Shown here in pieces: positions 22,820 through 32,655 of a DNA stretch of 48,240 bases (positions are counted from its first letter, which is position 1; each line of letters starts with the position of its first letter). Source of the stretch: JBCCGG01 sp039029395. GTDB taxonomy: Bacteria > Pseudomonadota > Alphaproteobacteria > Kiloniellales > JAKSDN01. Position numbers and translations under genes: made by a program. The stretch is from assembly GCA_039029395.1 (NCBI GenBank), contig JBCCGG010000046.1:1-48240 (forward strand), written 5' to 3'. The notes beneath the pieces were generated by a model. The model had not been told where the DNA came from. It ran no database searches and worked only from the letters and a program-made list of their open reading frames with translations.

Positions 22820-23088
22820 GCGGGTGCTATGCCCCGGGCCACGCAGGAGGGGTTGAACCTTAGGAGCGAGGGCGCATTCCGATTATTCCGCACAATGAGT
22901 GGAGGTAGCTGGCTGGTTGGCGGTTGGCGCCGACCTGGAGTGCGACGAGCATCAGGATTTGGTCGACCTCATGCGGAGCTGGATCGACCCCATGCGCTGG
23001 CTGCAAGAGGCCGGCAGCTGGCCAGAGCGCGGCACCGCGTTTTGTTTGGTGGGCAGCCTTGCGCCTGAGGCAGTGGGAATGACATTAG
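22820..23088 (+). other. 269-base gap with only a weak ORF
   Basis: This gap lies between the DUF502 gene and the convergent DUF455 gene. A plus-strand frame from GTG 22899 runs 85 codons into the DUF455 gene end (to 23156). Its middle part (ECDEHQDLVDLMRSWIDPMR) looks protein-like, but it has no ribosome site I trust and I do not recognise it. It may be a relic of a lost gene. I see no terminator hairpin with a T-run. Confidence 0.3.
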
Positions 23089-23886
23089 CTAGTTTGTGGC
23101 GAGCGGTCCGTAATAGTCGGCCGGAAAGTCGGCTTTCAACCGTCCGTCCTGGTTGAAGGGCGGCTTGAGACGGCCCTTGAAGTGTTGGCGCACAAGGTTT
23201 TGCCAGGTGGCCTTGGGCTCCAAGCCGCGGTCTCGAGCCACTTGATCGAACCAGCGCTTGCCGATGGCCACGTGGCCGATTTCATCCCGGTAGATGACCT
23301 CCAATATGCCGGCGCTTTCCTCGTCGCCCGCTGCCTTTAGTTTGGCGATCATGGCCGGCGTGACGTCGAGCCCACGGGCTTCCAGAACCAAGGGCACGAC
23401 CGCCAGGCGGGCCAACAGGTCGTGGGCGGTGTCTTGGGCCGCCTGCCACAGGCCGTCGTGGGCCGGCAGATCCCCGTAGGCCGCGCCCAGCCTAGACAAG
23501 CGTTGGGCGAGCAAGGCGTGATGCTCGGCCTCCTCGCTCGCGACCGTGACCCAGTCGTCGGCGAAGGTGCGCGGCAGGCCCTCGCCCAGATAGCGCGCCA
23601 GGATATCCCAAGCCAAATCGATGGCATTGAGCTCGATGTGGGCCAAGGCGTGTAGCAAGGCGATACGACCCGCACTGCCGCCCGCCTTGCGCTTAGGCAT
23701 GGCGCCTGGTGCGAGCAGGAAGGGCCGTTCGGGCCGGGCTGGCCGATCGGGCGGGCTTGCGCTGCCGAGCTCGGTAATCCTGCCATCGCGCCAATCGGCT
23801 GCGATCTCCCGGCTCAAGCGCAGCTTGGCCTCCGGTTGGGCAACCCGGAGGACCTCCAGGGCGCTTTCTGCGAGGCTCCGCGGCAA
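23089..23886 (-). CDS. DUF455 ferritin-like di-iron protein
   Basis: The protein has 265 residues if it starts at TTG 23886, 5 bases after the upstream stop; the open frame extends further up but overlaps the histidine-rich gene. The family opening PRSLAESALEVLR is at residues 2-14. Di-iron ligands of a ferritin-like four-helix bundle are visible: Glu85 (AHIELNAID), Glu119/His122 (SEEAEHH), Glu169 (VLEARG) and Asp201-Glu202-His205 (RDEIGHV). Members resemble the MiaE class of di-iron hydroxylases, but no substrate is established. The near-overlap with the upstream secreted histidine-patterned protein suggests a shared transcript, perhaps linked by metal. Confidence 0.8.
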   Translation of the reverse strand: MPRSLAESALEVLRVAQPEAKLRLSREIAADWRDGRITELGSASPPDRPARPERPFLLAPGAMPKRKAGGSAGRIALLHALAHIELNAIDLAWDILARYLGEGLPRTFADDWVTVASEEAEHHALLAQRLSRLGAAYGDLPAHDGLWQAAQDTAHDLLARLAVVPLVLEARGLDVTPAMIAKLKAAGDEESAGILEVIYRDEIGHVAIGKRWFDQVARDRGLEPKATWQNLVRQHFKGRLKPPFNQDGRLKADFPADYYGPLATN

Positions 23887-23891
23887 AACCT

Positions 23892-24536
23892 TTACAACCC
23901 TTCGCCTTTCATCATGAAACCCATGTGTGCCTCGGCCTGGGCCAGCCCGCCTTCGCCCTTTTTCCATGACACGCCGCCGTCGCCATCGCTGTCCGTACCA
24001 TTGGCGATCTGCTCGCTCAGCACCCGGATTTTGAGCACCAGGGGCGCCGCCTCCGCGGCGTCGTTCGCGGCTTTTACCTGCTTGCCGAGCACGATGATCT
24101 CCTCGCTCCAACCGACCACGTTGCCGGCCGAGGTAGAAACGTGCTGGGCGTGGGTCTTGACGTTGTCCGAGGCGTCGGCGCTGGCGGCGGCGAAACCGAT
24201 GTGGTCGGCAACACCCTGAGCGGCCGCCTTTACTCCGTAGCCGGCGCCCGGGCCTTGTGGTTCGACGCGCGGATCAATCGCGTGCATGACATGGCCGGTG
24301 TGGGCTTTCATGGAGTCCAAGTTTGCCGGGTCGCTGGCCGCGTAGCCGGCGTGCTGGGCAGCGACGTTGGCCTCGGACTGTGCGGTTGGCAACAGCCCGG
24401 CTCCCTCTGGCGTGTCGCCCCAGGCTGTTATCACGTGACCGATATGGGCATGGGCCTCTGACTGGGCGGCGGCCGGCGTGGCGGTCAATCCCAGCGCAAG
24501 CGCGAGCGCAGCGGCATTCAGCAAGGGAAAGCGCAT
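23892..24536 (-). CDS. Secreted protein with periodic His-x-Gly-His/aromatic motifs
   Basis: This 214-residue protein has a signal peptide with cleavage near residue 24 (TPAAAQ). The mature part carries an irregular repeat: H31-I-G-H34, H62-A-G-Y65, H79-T-G-H82, H112-I-G-F115, H129-A-Q-H132 and H204-M-G-F207. It also has a DxDxDG calcium-type loop (DSDGDGGVSW, 182-191). No cysteine, haem motif or membrane helix is seen in the mature region. I do not recognise the family. The spaced histidines suggest metal or haem binding in the periplasm, an inference only. It is the first gene of a probable pair with the di-iron DUF455 gene. Confidence 0.65.
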   Translation of the reverse strand: MRFPLLNAAALALALGLTATPAAAQSEAHAHIGHVITAWGDTPEGAGLLPTAQSEANVAAQHAGYAASDPANLDSMKAHTGHVMHAIDPRVEPQGPGAGYGVKAAAQGVADHIGFAAASADASDNVKTHAQHVSTSAGNVVGWSEEIIVLGKQVKAANDAAEAAPLVLKIRVLSEQIANGTDSDGDGGVSWKKGEGGLAQAEAHMGFMMKGEGL

Positions 24537-24615
24537 GACGAGGTCTCCTGCTTGTTCGCGAGGCCTCGTCAGGCTAGCAGAGCCGCGGCGCGCGTGGGAT
24601 CACATGGCCGTGTTG

Positions 24616-25071
24616 TTAGAGCGCTCGCGCCGCCTCGAGCACCGCCTCCACATGGCCTGGCACCTTAACCTTGCGCCACTCGGCACGCAGAACGCCCTTC
24701 GCGTCGATCAAGAAAGTTGCCCTATCGATGCCCATGTACTTGCGGCCATACATCGACTTCTCGACCCAGGTGCCGTAAGCCTCGCAGACCGTGCCGTCCT
24801 GATCGGAGGCCAGCGTGAAGGGTAGTTCGAACTTGGCCTTGAACTTGTCGTGCTTGGCCGGGCTGTCCTTGGAGATACCGATGATCTCGGCGTCAAGCGC
24901 GGAAAAATCCGGCAGGGCGTCGCGAAAGCCACAGGCCTCCTTGGTGCAGCCCGGGGTATCGTCCTTGGGATAGAAGTAGACCACGACCTTCCGTCCCTTG
25001 AGCGCCGAGAGCTTGATCTCGCCCCCGCCGTCGGTCGCCAGGGTGAAGTCGGGTGCCGCCTTGCCAATCAT
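24616..25071 (-). CDS. bcp: Thioredoxin-dependent peroxiredoxin, Bcp/PrxQ type
   Basis: This 151-residue enzyme reduces hydroperoxides with a thioredoxin-recycled cysteine. The peroxidatic motif YPKDDTPGCTKEACGF is at 34-49: Cys42 is peroxidatic and Cys47, five residues later, is the resolving cysteine typical of this class. The conserved Arg in GIDRATFLID is at residue 117. Length is standard. Start ATG 25071. It is cytoplasmic, with no signal peptide. It is probably monocistronic between the GT2 gene (59 bases upstream) and the histidine-patterned gene. Confidence 0.95.
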   Translation of the reverse strand: MIGKAAPDFTLATDGGGEIKLSALKGRKVVVYFYPKDDTPGCTKEACGFRDALPDFSALDAEIIGISKDSPAKHDKFKAKFELPFTLASDQDGTVCEAYGTWVEKSMYGRKYMGIDRATFLIDAKGVLRAEWRKVKVPGHVEAVLEAARAL

Positions 25072-25130
25072 CGATGAGCCTTCCCTAAGTGTTTTCTCGA
25101 ACGATCACGGGACAGTTTACAAGGAGGTGC

Positions 25131-25841
25131 TCATGGCTGCCAAGGCCGCGCAGGCGCGTCGAAGGCGCTGGCCAGGATCAGGCCGATGATCTTTATCCCG
25201 GCACGGACGGTGCCGCCGATCGTGCCGGAGATCTTGGAGCGGCCAATGCGCGGCCGGTAGCTGACGGCACGTTCCAGGACCCGCAAACCGCAGCGGGCCG
25301 CTTTGATCTGCATCTCGACGGTCCAGCCGTAATCGGGGTCGCCCATCGCAAGCGACTGCAGGGGCGCGAAGCGGATCGCTCGGAATGGTCCCAAATCGCT
25401 ATAACGCACCCCCCAGATCCAGCGAATCAAAGCGCAAGCGATGAAGTTGCCGAACCGCTGCTGAGGCAAGAGAGCGCCCGGCTCGGCCAAACCCAGGGTG
25501 CGTGAGCCGATTACCAGATCCACGCGGCCCAGAGCAATCGGGTCGACCAGCCTGACCATCTCGCCGGGTCGGTCACTGTAGTCGCCGTCTAGGAACACGA
25601 CGATGTCAGGATTCTCCAGCTGGGTGAGGCCGGCCAGGCAGGCCGCTCCATAGCCGCGCCGCTTTTCGGTGATCACCTGGGCCCCGGCGGCGCGAGCAAT
25701 CGCCGCACTGCGGTCGCGCGAGCCATTGTCGACGACCAGCAGCTGGTCGACCCAAGCAGGCACTTCGGCCAGCACCTTGGCCAGCGCCGGTTCCTCGTCG
25801 AGCACCGGCATGACCACGGCGACCTTCAGGCCGTGGCGCAT
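25131..25841 (-). CDS. Family 2 glycosyltransferase (dolichyl-phosphate-sugar synthase-like)
   Basis: This 236-residue GT-A fold enzyme begins with VAVVMPVLDEEPAL (7-20), then LLVVDNGSRDRS (34-45), the metal-binding FLDGDYSD (83-90), and SDLGPFRAIR with YGWTVEMQIKAA near 147-180. This is the soluble catalytic domain of undecaprenyl- or dolichyl-phosphate sugar synthases. There are no membrane helices apart from a weak hydrophobic C-terminal stretch (216-226). The nucleotide-sugar is probably GDP-mannose or UDP-glucose, but this cannot be decided. The gene is next to bcp on the same strand, 59 bases apart. Confidence 0.85.
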   Translation of the reverse strand: MRHGLKVAVVMPVLDEEPALAKVLAEVPAWVDQLLVVDNGSRDRSAAIARAAGAQVITEKRRGYGAACLAGLTQLENPDIVVFLDGDYSDRPGEMVRLVDPIALGRVDLVIGSRTLGLAEPGALLPQQRFGNFIACALIRWIWGVRYSDLGPFRAIRFAPLQSLAMGDPDYGWTVEMQIKAARCGLRVLERAVSYRPRIGRSKISGTIGGTVRAGIKIIGLILASAFDAPARPWQP

Positions 25842-26009
25842 GGCTGTGGCCTACAAGTGGCCAGCCGCGCCTGGCGCTCGATCTCAGGCGCCGAGCCTGG
25901 GACCATTGCGATCCGCACTGTGGACATGGGAACGGGACCCCTTCAGCATGTCGGGAAGCAACTCCCGATCATATCGGAGCCGTTCGCCACGCCTCCATTC
26001 AAGTACCGC

Positions 26010-29003
26010 TCACTTCTGCGAGATCTCTGCCGAGAGCGCAGCAGCCGGCCCAGCGATCAGGCTGTCGTAGACCTCGGCGGCAATCTGGGCGGCTCGAATC
26101 AAACGATCCCTCACCTGATCGAAATCGTCCGAGCCGGTTACCGCGGCCAGCCCGGCGCGCAGGCTCTCAGGCGCCGTTGCCTCATCGAAGCTGTCGCCGG
26201 CGGAAAGCCGCAAATAGCTCTGCACCTGATGCATGAGACGCGTGCCCTCAATCAGGTCGCCGGCCAGGCTGGTACCGAGGACACCGGCTGCGGCGAGGCG
26301 CCGAAAGGCGCCCTGGCTGGTGCGGTGAAGCACGGCGGGCTTATCATGGGCGTTCGCCAAAATTAGGTACTGCGCAAGGAAATCTAAATCTATAAGACCG
26401 CCGCGTATGTACTTGACATTCCACAAAGAAAACGCCTTGCGTTCGGATGCGATCTTGGCGCGCATCTTGGCCACGTCGAGGACCAGCTGCTCTGGGTCCC
26501 GGCGCTGAGTTAGGGCATTGCGGATGGTCGCCTCGATTGCCGTTCGCAGGCTCGCTTCGCCGGTCACCAGGCGCGCGCGGGTCAACGCCATGTGCTCCCA
26601 GGTCCAGGCCTCGTTCATCTGATAGTGATCGAAAGACTTGTAGCTCACCGCAATCGGCCCGCTGCTTCCCGAAGGTCTGAGCCGCATATCGATTTCGTAG
26701 AGCCGGCCTTCGCCGGTCGGTGCCGAAAGCGCGTTGATAAATCGCTGGGCCAGGCGGCCGTAGTACTGACTGACCGCCAGGGGCTTTGTGCCGTCCGAGG
26801 CCTCGCAACCCTCCTCGGCCTGATAGAGGAAGATCAGATCCAAGTCCGAGGTTAGGGTCATTTCTCGGCCGCCCAGCTTGCCGAGCGCGAGCACCGCCAG
26901 GCCCGGACCCTCGACCTGGCCGTGGCGCTTGGCCAGCTCCTCCTGCACGGAGGACTGAAGGCGGAGTACGACGGCCTCGGCCAGGTCGGCCAGGGCTTGG
27001 CCCGAGGCTTCGATTTCGACTGAGCGCCTAAGGATATGGGCACCGGCCTGAAAGCGGTGATCGTTCGTCCAGCGCCGGGTCAGGTCAAGCACATCCTGAA
27101 AGTCCTTGGCATGCGCCAGCACGGCATCGAGTTCCTCGACCAGCACATCCCGAGGTGGCAGCGCATCGAAGAAGTCGAGCGACAGCACGCCGTCCAGAAG
27201 GTTGGGCTTGCGGCTTAGGGCGTCGGCGAGTGCCGGTGCGCCGCCCATGATCTCAGACAGAAAGTCGAGCAGCCAGGGATTGGCGTGGATCAGCGAGAAG
27301 AGCTGCACCCCGGCCGGCAGACCACCCAGAAACTCATCGAACTTGGCAACCGCTGTGTCGGGCGAAGCGGTCTTTGCCAGGGCCTCCAGCAGGCTCGGCA
27401 TCAGCTCGGTCAGGAGCTCTCGGGCTCGGGTCGAACGGGTCGCCCGGTAGCGCCCGTGGTGCCAGGCACGCACCAGGTGAAAGACCTTGGCACCGTCCGC
27501 GAATCCAAGCTCATGAAGCGTGGCGAGCGTCTCGCTGCCCGGCTCCGAGCCGGTGAACACCAGGTTGCCCTGGCGTGCCAGGGTGGGCGCTTCCTCGAAC
27601 AGGGCGGCATAGGCTTGCTCGACCTGCTGAAGCAGTTCGAAGAGCGCTTCCCGGAAGGCGCTCAGGCTTTCGTAACCCAGGAACCCGGCCAGCGCCGCCA
27701 GCTCGTCGTCGCTTTCCGGCAGGCTGTGGGTTTGATGATCGTCGATCATCTGCAAACGGTGCTCGATGCGGCGCAGCTCATCATAGCAGCGGCTCAGATC
27801 GTCGGCCGTTGCCTGGTCGATCCGCTTGGCCGCGGCCAGCGCCGCGAGTGCCTCTTTGGTGCGGGCCGGGCGCAGGTCCGGAAAGCGGCCGCCGTAGATC
27901 AGCTGTTGAGTCTGCGCGAAGAACTCGATCTCTCGGATGCCCCCGCGGCCCAGCTTAATGTTGTGCCCGGCCATGGCGATTTTGCCGCCGCCCTTATGGA
28001 CATGGATTTGGCGCTTGATCGAATGGACGTCCTGAATCGCCCAAAAATCCAAGTGCTTACGCCACACGAAGGGGCGTAGCTCCTGCAGAAAGGCGCGGCC
28101 GAGGGCCTGATCACCGGCCACTGCGCGCGCCTTGATCATGGCCGCCCGCTCCCAGTTCTGTCCCATGCTCTCGTAGTAGGCCATTGCCGAGTTGTAGGAG
28201 ATTGCCAATGGCATGGCGCCGGGGTCTGGCCGCAGACGCAAGTCGGTGCGGAAGACGTAGCCGTCTTTTGTGTGGTCGTCCAAGAGGTTGACCAGGTCCC
28301 TGGTCAGACGCACAAAGCCGTCGTGAGGGCCGCGGCTGCCGACGTATTGGGCCTTTTCGGGGTCGAACAGCACGATCAGATCAATGTCCGAGGAGTAGTT
28401 GAGCTCCCGTGCGCCATACTTGCCCATGGCGAGCACCATGTAGCCGCAGTCCCGTTCCGGGTGCTCCGGGTCGGGCAAAATCAGCTCTTCGCGGCTCAGG
28501 GCGCGCAGCAACAGGGTTGAAAGGGCGCAAGACAACGCGTGGTCGGCAAAGCTGGTAAGGCCTTCCGTCACCTGATCCAATGACCAGAGCCCGGTGATAT
28601 CATCCAAGGCAATGGTCAGCGCCACTTGGCGCCTGGCGCGCCGTAGCCCAGCCTTCACAACATCACGTTCCTGTTCCGCCATAGCATCGCGCTTGAGGCC
28701 GGCTAGCACTTGTCCTAGGACCCCATCGGGACCGTCTGCTACGATGCTGGCGAAGAGGCCGGTCTCGGCCACCAAGCACTTGGTCAGGAAAGGGCTGTTG
28801 GAGAACACGACGTTCAGCAGGTTGCGCACAGGGGCCCGGTTGCACAAAGCCCGGAGCCGTTCGGCCTCGGCATCCTCGTGGTCGCTGTCGATGGCCTGTT
28901 CCAGCATCTCGAAGCCAAGCGAGGCGCGCTCGGGGTCGCTGGCGCGCGGCCGTTGGCTGGGCGCATCGGAGGGAAACAGGCCTTGAATCGTGGTGTCCGC
29001 CAT
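26010..29003 (-). CDS. glnE: Bifunctional glutamine synthetase adenylyltransferase/adenylyl-removing enzyme
   Basis: This 997-residue protein controls nitrogen assimilation by adenylylating or deadenylylating glutamine synthetase in response to PII proteins. It has two nucleotidyltransferase domains: the N-terminal adenylyl-removase with NYSSDIDLIVLFDPE (near residue 205), and the C-terminal adenylyltransferase with LTSDLDLIFLYQAEE (near 717). The regulatory helical region lies between them, with GLIDLDFLAQYLI near the end. Length is normal for alphaproteobacteria. Start ATG 29003. It diverges from the AsmA-like gene over 92 bases. Confidence 0.97.
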   Translation of the reverse strand: MADTTIQGLFPSDAPSQRPRASDPERASLGFEMLEQAIDSDHEDAEAERLRALCNRAPVRNLLNVVFSNSPFLTKCLVAETGLFASIVADGPDGVLGQVLAGLKRDAMAEQERDVVKAGLRRARRQVALTIALDDITGLWSLDQVTEGLTSFADHALSCALSTLLLRALSREELILPDPEHPERDCGYMVLAMGKYGARELNYSSDIDLIVLFDPEKAQYVGSRGPHDGFVRLTRDLVNLLDDHTKDGYVFRTDLRLRPDPGAMPLAISYNSAMAYYESMGQNWERAAMIKARAVAGDQALGRAFLQELRPFVWRKHLDFWAIQDVHSIKRQIHVHKGGGKIAMAGHNIKLGRGGIREIEFFAQTQQLIYGGRFPDLRPARTKEALAALAAAKRIDQATADDLSRCYDELRRIEHRLQMIDDHQTHSLPESDDELAALAGFLGYESLSAFREALFELLQQVEQAYAALFEEAPTLARQGNLVFTGSEPGSETLATLHELGFADGAKVFHLVRAWHHGRYRATRSTRARELLTELMPSLLEALAKTASPDTAVAKFDEFLGGLPAGVQLFSLIHANPWLLDFLSEIMGGAPALADALSRKPNLLDGVLSLDFFDALPPRDVLVEELDAVLAHAKDFQDVLDLTRRWTNDHRFQAGAHILRRSVEIEASGQALADLAEAVVLRLQSSVQEELAKRHGQVEGPGLAVLALGKLGGREMTLTSDLDLIFLYQAEEGCEASDGTKPLAVSQYYGRLAQRFINALSAPTGEGRLYEIDMRLRPSGSSGPIAVSYKSFDHYQMNEAWTWEHMALTRARLVTGEASLRTAIEATIRNALTQRRDPEQLVLDVAKMRAKIASERKAFSLWNVKYIRGGLIDLDFLAQYLILANAHDKPAVLHRTSQGAFRRLAAAGVLGTSLAGDLIEGTRLMHQVQSYLRLSAGDSFDEATAPESLRAGLAAVTGSDDFDQVRDRLIRAAQIAAEVYDSLIAGPAAALSAEISQK

Positions 29004-29095
29004 CGCTCAGGCTCACAGTCCGATCGGTTCGACGCAAGGTGCGGGAGCCGCAGGAACCGGTCAAGGCCGGGATCGGCGTTCGGGTGCTCCGGCCG

Positions 29096-32000
29096 ATGAT
29101 CCGGCGCTCCACTAAGATCCTCTTCGAGGTCGTGCTGGCGTTGGTTGCGTTGGCTGTGATCCTGGCCGGGATCGCCGCCTGGCGCCTGTCCCAAGGCCCG
29201 CAGCAGGTCAACTTTCTGACCGGCTATCTGGAGCGGGCAATTACGCCGGCCGACAGCGAATTGGTTCTTTCGATCGACAAGACCGTCCTGGTCTGGTCGG
29301 CCGAGACGAAGGAGCTGGATTTACGAGCGCTCGGCGTACGCCTTAGGGACCAAGAAGGCGAGCCGGTCGCGCTGCTGCCGTGGGTGTCCGTAGAGCTTAG
29401 CCCAACGGCCTTGCTGCGCGGCGTGGTCGCGCCGCGTGAGATCGAGATCTATGGCGCCCGGCTGTCGCTCTATCAGGACCCACTAACCGGCGGGTTTTCT
29501 CTCACTGGTGGCGAATCCGGTGAGCTGATCGATCTTGAGCCGGTGCCCGATACGGGCGATCCGGAAAGCGATCTTTCGGCCGTCTTGCCTCGGATCTTGC
29601 AGGTCCTGCTCGCGCCACCCGGTCCCGAACAGCCACTGTCTTATCTGGAGGCGGTACGAATCCGCAAAGGCCGCCTCATTGTCGTCTCGAAACTCGCAGA
29701 TTCCCTGTGGCGCATTCCCTTCCAGCTGGTGGAACTGCGGCGCGACCGCATGGGATTGGTCGGCGCCGTCACGCTGCCGCCCTCGCGGCTCGGGGAGTGG
29801 GAGTGGCTCTCCGCCAGTTTCACCTACTTCCGGCAGTCGGGCACCATTAGCTTCATCACCCGCCTGCGCGACGTGAATCCGGAGGTGATCACGCGTTTGG
29901 TGCCGGATGCCGCGTTTCTGTCTCGGTTGAAGACGCTCATGAGCGGCGAGGTGTCGGCGAACCTGCAGCCCGACGGCCGGCTGGTGGACATGGCGTTCGA
30001 CCTGACCAGCAAGAGCGGCATGCTCGCGCTCCCGGAGCTGGAGCCCGAGCCGCTGCAGGTCTCCCACCTCAGCGTCAGTGGGAATCTGCACTTTTCGGTG
30101 CCAATGAGTGGTCAACTGAGCGCCGAGCTCAGTCTCGGCGGCGAGCAGGGTGGCGGGCCATCGCTGTCGCTTACCAGCAGCATGACGGGCGATTCCGGAG
30201 GCCGACAACTGGCCATGCGGGCCAAGATCTCCGAGTTGACTGCCCGGGATCTACCGCGTTTGTGGCCGCCGTCATTGGAGCCCGAAGCGCGAGACTGGGT
30301 CGCCAAAAACATCACTGACGGCCAGATCGACCAACTTGACGCGACCGCCGCATTCAAGTTGCCGGGCGAGGGGCTTGAGGGAGCCGAGTTGGTCAGCCTG
30401 ACGGGCAGCTTTGGCTATCGTGGCTTGGCGGCACACTACTATCGACCCTTGCCGCCGGCTGTCGGAATTTCGGGTCAAGCGCGCTTCGATACCTCAAGCC
30501 TGATTTTCGAGGCCGACGGCGGCTGGCTCGAAGATCTTCAGATCACCGGCGGCAGGGTCGAAATCGTCAATCTGGACCGCAATGACGAAGCGCTCACCAT
30601 CGAGGTCGCGGGGTTGGGCCCGATCGCAACGGCCTTGAGGGTGCTCGATTGGGAGGGTTTGCGCCTGGTCTCTGACCTAGGCCTCAACCCGGTTGGCGTT
30701 GCTGGAAGCGGCAGCTTCGAGACTCAGTTTGCCTTTCCTCTGCTCGAGGATCTGGAGGTGTCCCAGATCCGCTACGCGGCCCAAGCCGAACTGAAGGACG
30801 CTGCGATCAACGAGGTGGTGTTCGGCTGGGACGTGCGGGACGGTGACATGAGCTTGAGCGTTGACCCTGTCGCCTTGCGCATCGCGGGCACGGTGGCGCT
30901 TGAAGGCCTGCCGATCGCCTTCCAATGGCGCGAACGCCTGGCCGCGGCGCCGGATGCCAAGACCGCGATCGAGGTCGCGACCCGCTCGGCCACGCCGAGC
31001 GATCTTAAGGCGCTCGGCCTTGATTTGGAGGCCTACGCCAAGGGTCCGCTCGCGGCCGAGATCTCAGTGCGTGTGTTCGACGGTGACGACGGCACCCTCT
31101 CGGCCAAGGTCGATCTTGGCCGCAGTGCTTTGGAGGTGCCCGAACTACACTGGGCCAAGCCGGCCGGCGGCCAGGCGGAGCTGCGTTTCTCTAGCGCTTT
31201 CTCCCCCCAAGGGATCGTCGACCTTAAGGAGATCGAGCTGAAGGGCGAGAACCTGCTGGTCGCCGGTCGGGCCCGGCTCGACGCCGAGGCTCTGCGGCTT
31301 ATATGGCTGGATCTGGACCAGGTGCGGTTCGGCCGGAACCGCCTGACCGGATTGCAAGCGACGGTCAAGGGCGAGACCTTGAATCTGCGGGTTGGCGGTG
31401 CGGTACTCGATCTGGAGCCCTACCTCGGCGAACGGGACGGCGAGTCCCAAGAGGCGGCAGACAGTGCAGATCCTCTTGAAGCCGGCGCCCAGGCATGGGC
31501 CGAGCTAGGCCTGGTGGCCGACGACCTTGACCGGGTCATCCTCGACGAGGGCCACTATCTCGAGCACGTGAGTCTGGCGCTCAAGCGCGACCGTTACGGC
31601 TGGCAGAAGATTCTGCTCGAAGGCCGGGTGCCCGAGGAATTCTGGCGTGCACAGCCCAAGGACCTTGAAGGCGAGCAGGCGGATAGCGGCTTCGGCCAAT
31701 CGTCGCGGCGCGCTGGTGTCGACGAGGTGCCGCTGTCCGAGCCCGGCCAGCAAGCTGCCGAGACGGAATCCCAAGCGAGCGACGAGGATCCTGGATCGCC
31801 GGAAAACAGCTTCTCCCTCGATTTCGGGCCCAGCGAGGAGGGCGACTACCGACTCGCCCTGAGCGCCGACGACTTTGGCGCGTTGCTGCGGGCGACCGGG
31901 CGCAAGGACCCGATCGTCGGGGGCCGTGCCCAGGTCACCGGCCGAAGCGACGGCCCGCTGCCAGGCAGCACGATCTACGGCCAAGTGGAGATGGTCGACT

Positions 32001-32482
32001 ACACCCTGGTCAATGTGCCCTTCCTGACCAAGATCCTGACGATCGCCTCGCTGACTGGCCTGTGGGACACGCTACAGGGCCGGGGCATTCACTTCGAGCG
32101 CCTGACTGGCGCCTTCGCGCTGACCGATGGCTTGCTGCGCTCGGACCTGATTCGCGCCTATGGGCCTGCACTTGGGCTGACCACGAAGGGCGAGGTCGAT
32201 TTTTACGAGGACTTCTTGAAGATCGAGGGCACAGTGGTGCCATCCTACACTGTCAACAGCATACTGGGCGAGATCCCAGGGCTCGGGCCGCTTCTGGTCG
32301 GCGGCGAGGGCGAGGGATTGCTTGCAATTACCTATGAGGCCGAGGGCCCAATCGAGGACCCCGAGGTGGACGTCAACGCACTTTCCGCCTTGGCGCCCGG
32401 GTTTCTGCGCGGGCTGTTCGACGATCTTGGCGAAAGCGATGTCGAGCTGCCCACGGTCTTTCCAACCGATCGCGACAAGTAA
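29096..32482 (+). CDS. Large AsmA/YhdP-like (DUF3971) envelope protein
   Basis: This 1128-residue protein starts at ATG 29096, which opens a single N-terminal membrane helix (residues about 7-29, KILFEVVLALVALAVILAG); the earlier ATG at 29039 would bury it. The rest is periplasmic beta-rich sequence of the DUF3971/AsmA_2 type, ending in EIPGLGPLLVGGEGEGLLAI, a hallmark of YhdP/TamB relatives. An acidic low-complexity insert lies at about 855-905. YhdP-family proteins form long hydrophobic grooves thought to carry phospholipids between inner and outer membranes. Its position before cardiolipin synthase fits a membrane-lipid theme. Confidence 0.85.
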   Translation: MIRRSTKILFEVVLALVALAVILAGIAAWRLSQGPQQVNFLTGYLERAITPADSELVLSIDKTVLVWSAETKELDLRALGVRLRDQEGEPVALLPWVSVELSPTALLRGVVAPREIEIYGARLSLYQDPLTGGFSLTGGESGELIDLEPVPDTGDPESDLSAVLPRILQVLLAPPGPEQPLSYLEAVRIRKGRLIVVSKLADSLWRIPFQLVELRRDRMGLVGAVTLPPSRLGEWEWLSASFTYFRQSGTISFITRLRDVNPEVITRLVPDAAFLSRLKTLMSGEVSANLQPDGRLVDMAFDLTSKSGMLALPELEPEPLQVSHLSVSGNLHFSVPMSGQLSAELSLGGEQGGGPSLSLTSSMTGDSGGRQLAMRAKISELTARDLPRLWPPSLEPEARDWVAKNITDGQIDQLDATAAFKLPGEGLEGAELVSLTGSFGYRGLAAHYYRPLPPAVGISGQARFDTSSLIFEADGGWLEDLQITGGRVEIVNLDRNDEALTIEVAGLGPIATALRVLDWEGLRLVSDLGLNPVGVAGSGSFETQFAFPLLEDLEVSQIRYAAQAELKDAAINEVVFGWDVRDGDMSLSVDPVALRIAGTVALEGLPIAFQWRERLAAAPDAKTAIEVATRSATPSDLKALGLDLEAYAKGPLAAEISVRVFDGDDGTLSAKVDLGRSALEVPELHWAKPAGGQAELRFSSAFSPQGIVDLKEIELKGENLLVAGRARLDAEALRLIWLDLDQVRFGRNRLTGLQATVKGETLNLRVGGAVLDLEPYLGERDGESQEAADSADPLEAGAQAWAELGLVADDLDRVILDEGHYLEHVSLALKRDRYGWQKILLEGRVPEEFWRAQPKDLEGEQADSGFGQSSRRAGVDEVPLSEPGQQAAETESQASDEDPGSPENSFSLDFGPSEEGDYRLALSADDFGALLRATGRKDPIVGGRAQVTGRSDGPLPGSTIYGQVEMVDYTLVNVPFLTKILTIASLTGLWDTLQGRGIHFERLTGAFALTDGLLRSDLIRAYGPALGLTTKGEVDFYEDFLKIEGTVVPSYTVNSILGEIPGLGPLLVGGEGEGLLAITYEAEGPIEDPEVDVNALSALAPGFLRGLFDDLGESDVELPTVFPTDRDK

Positions 32483-32655
32483 GCGAGTGGGGCCGACGGG
32501 CCTGGATCTAGCTATAGACTGCTCGTCTCAGTATTGGGCGACCTTGGGATGAACCTGGCGACTGGCGGCGCTGCAGTCCAGAGAACATCCGCCTTGACGA
32601 CGTCTCCAGATGTCCAAGGATAGTTGGGTCATGAGCACACCAGCTTGGCCAGGCC

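Noticed and set aside
25121..25189. A plus-strand AAGGAGG site followed by ATG 25132 and an 18-codon ORF
   Set aside because: The signals are attractive, but the ORF lies inside the 3' end of the GT2 gene on the other strand, is very short and basic, and has no independent support.
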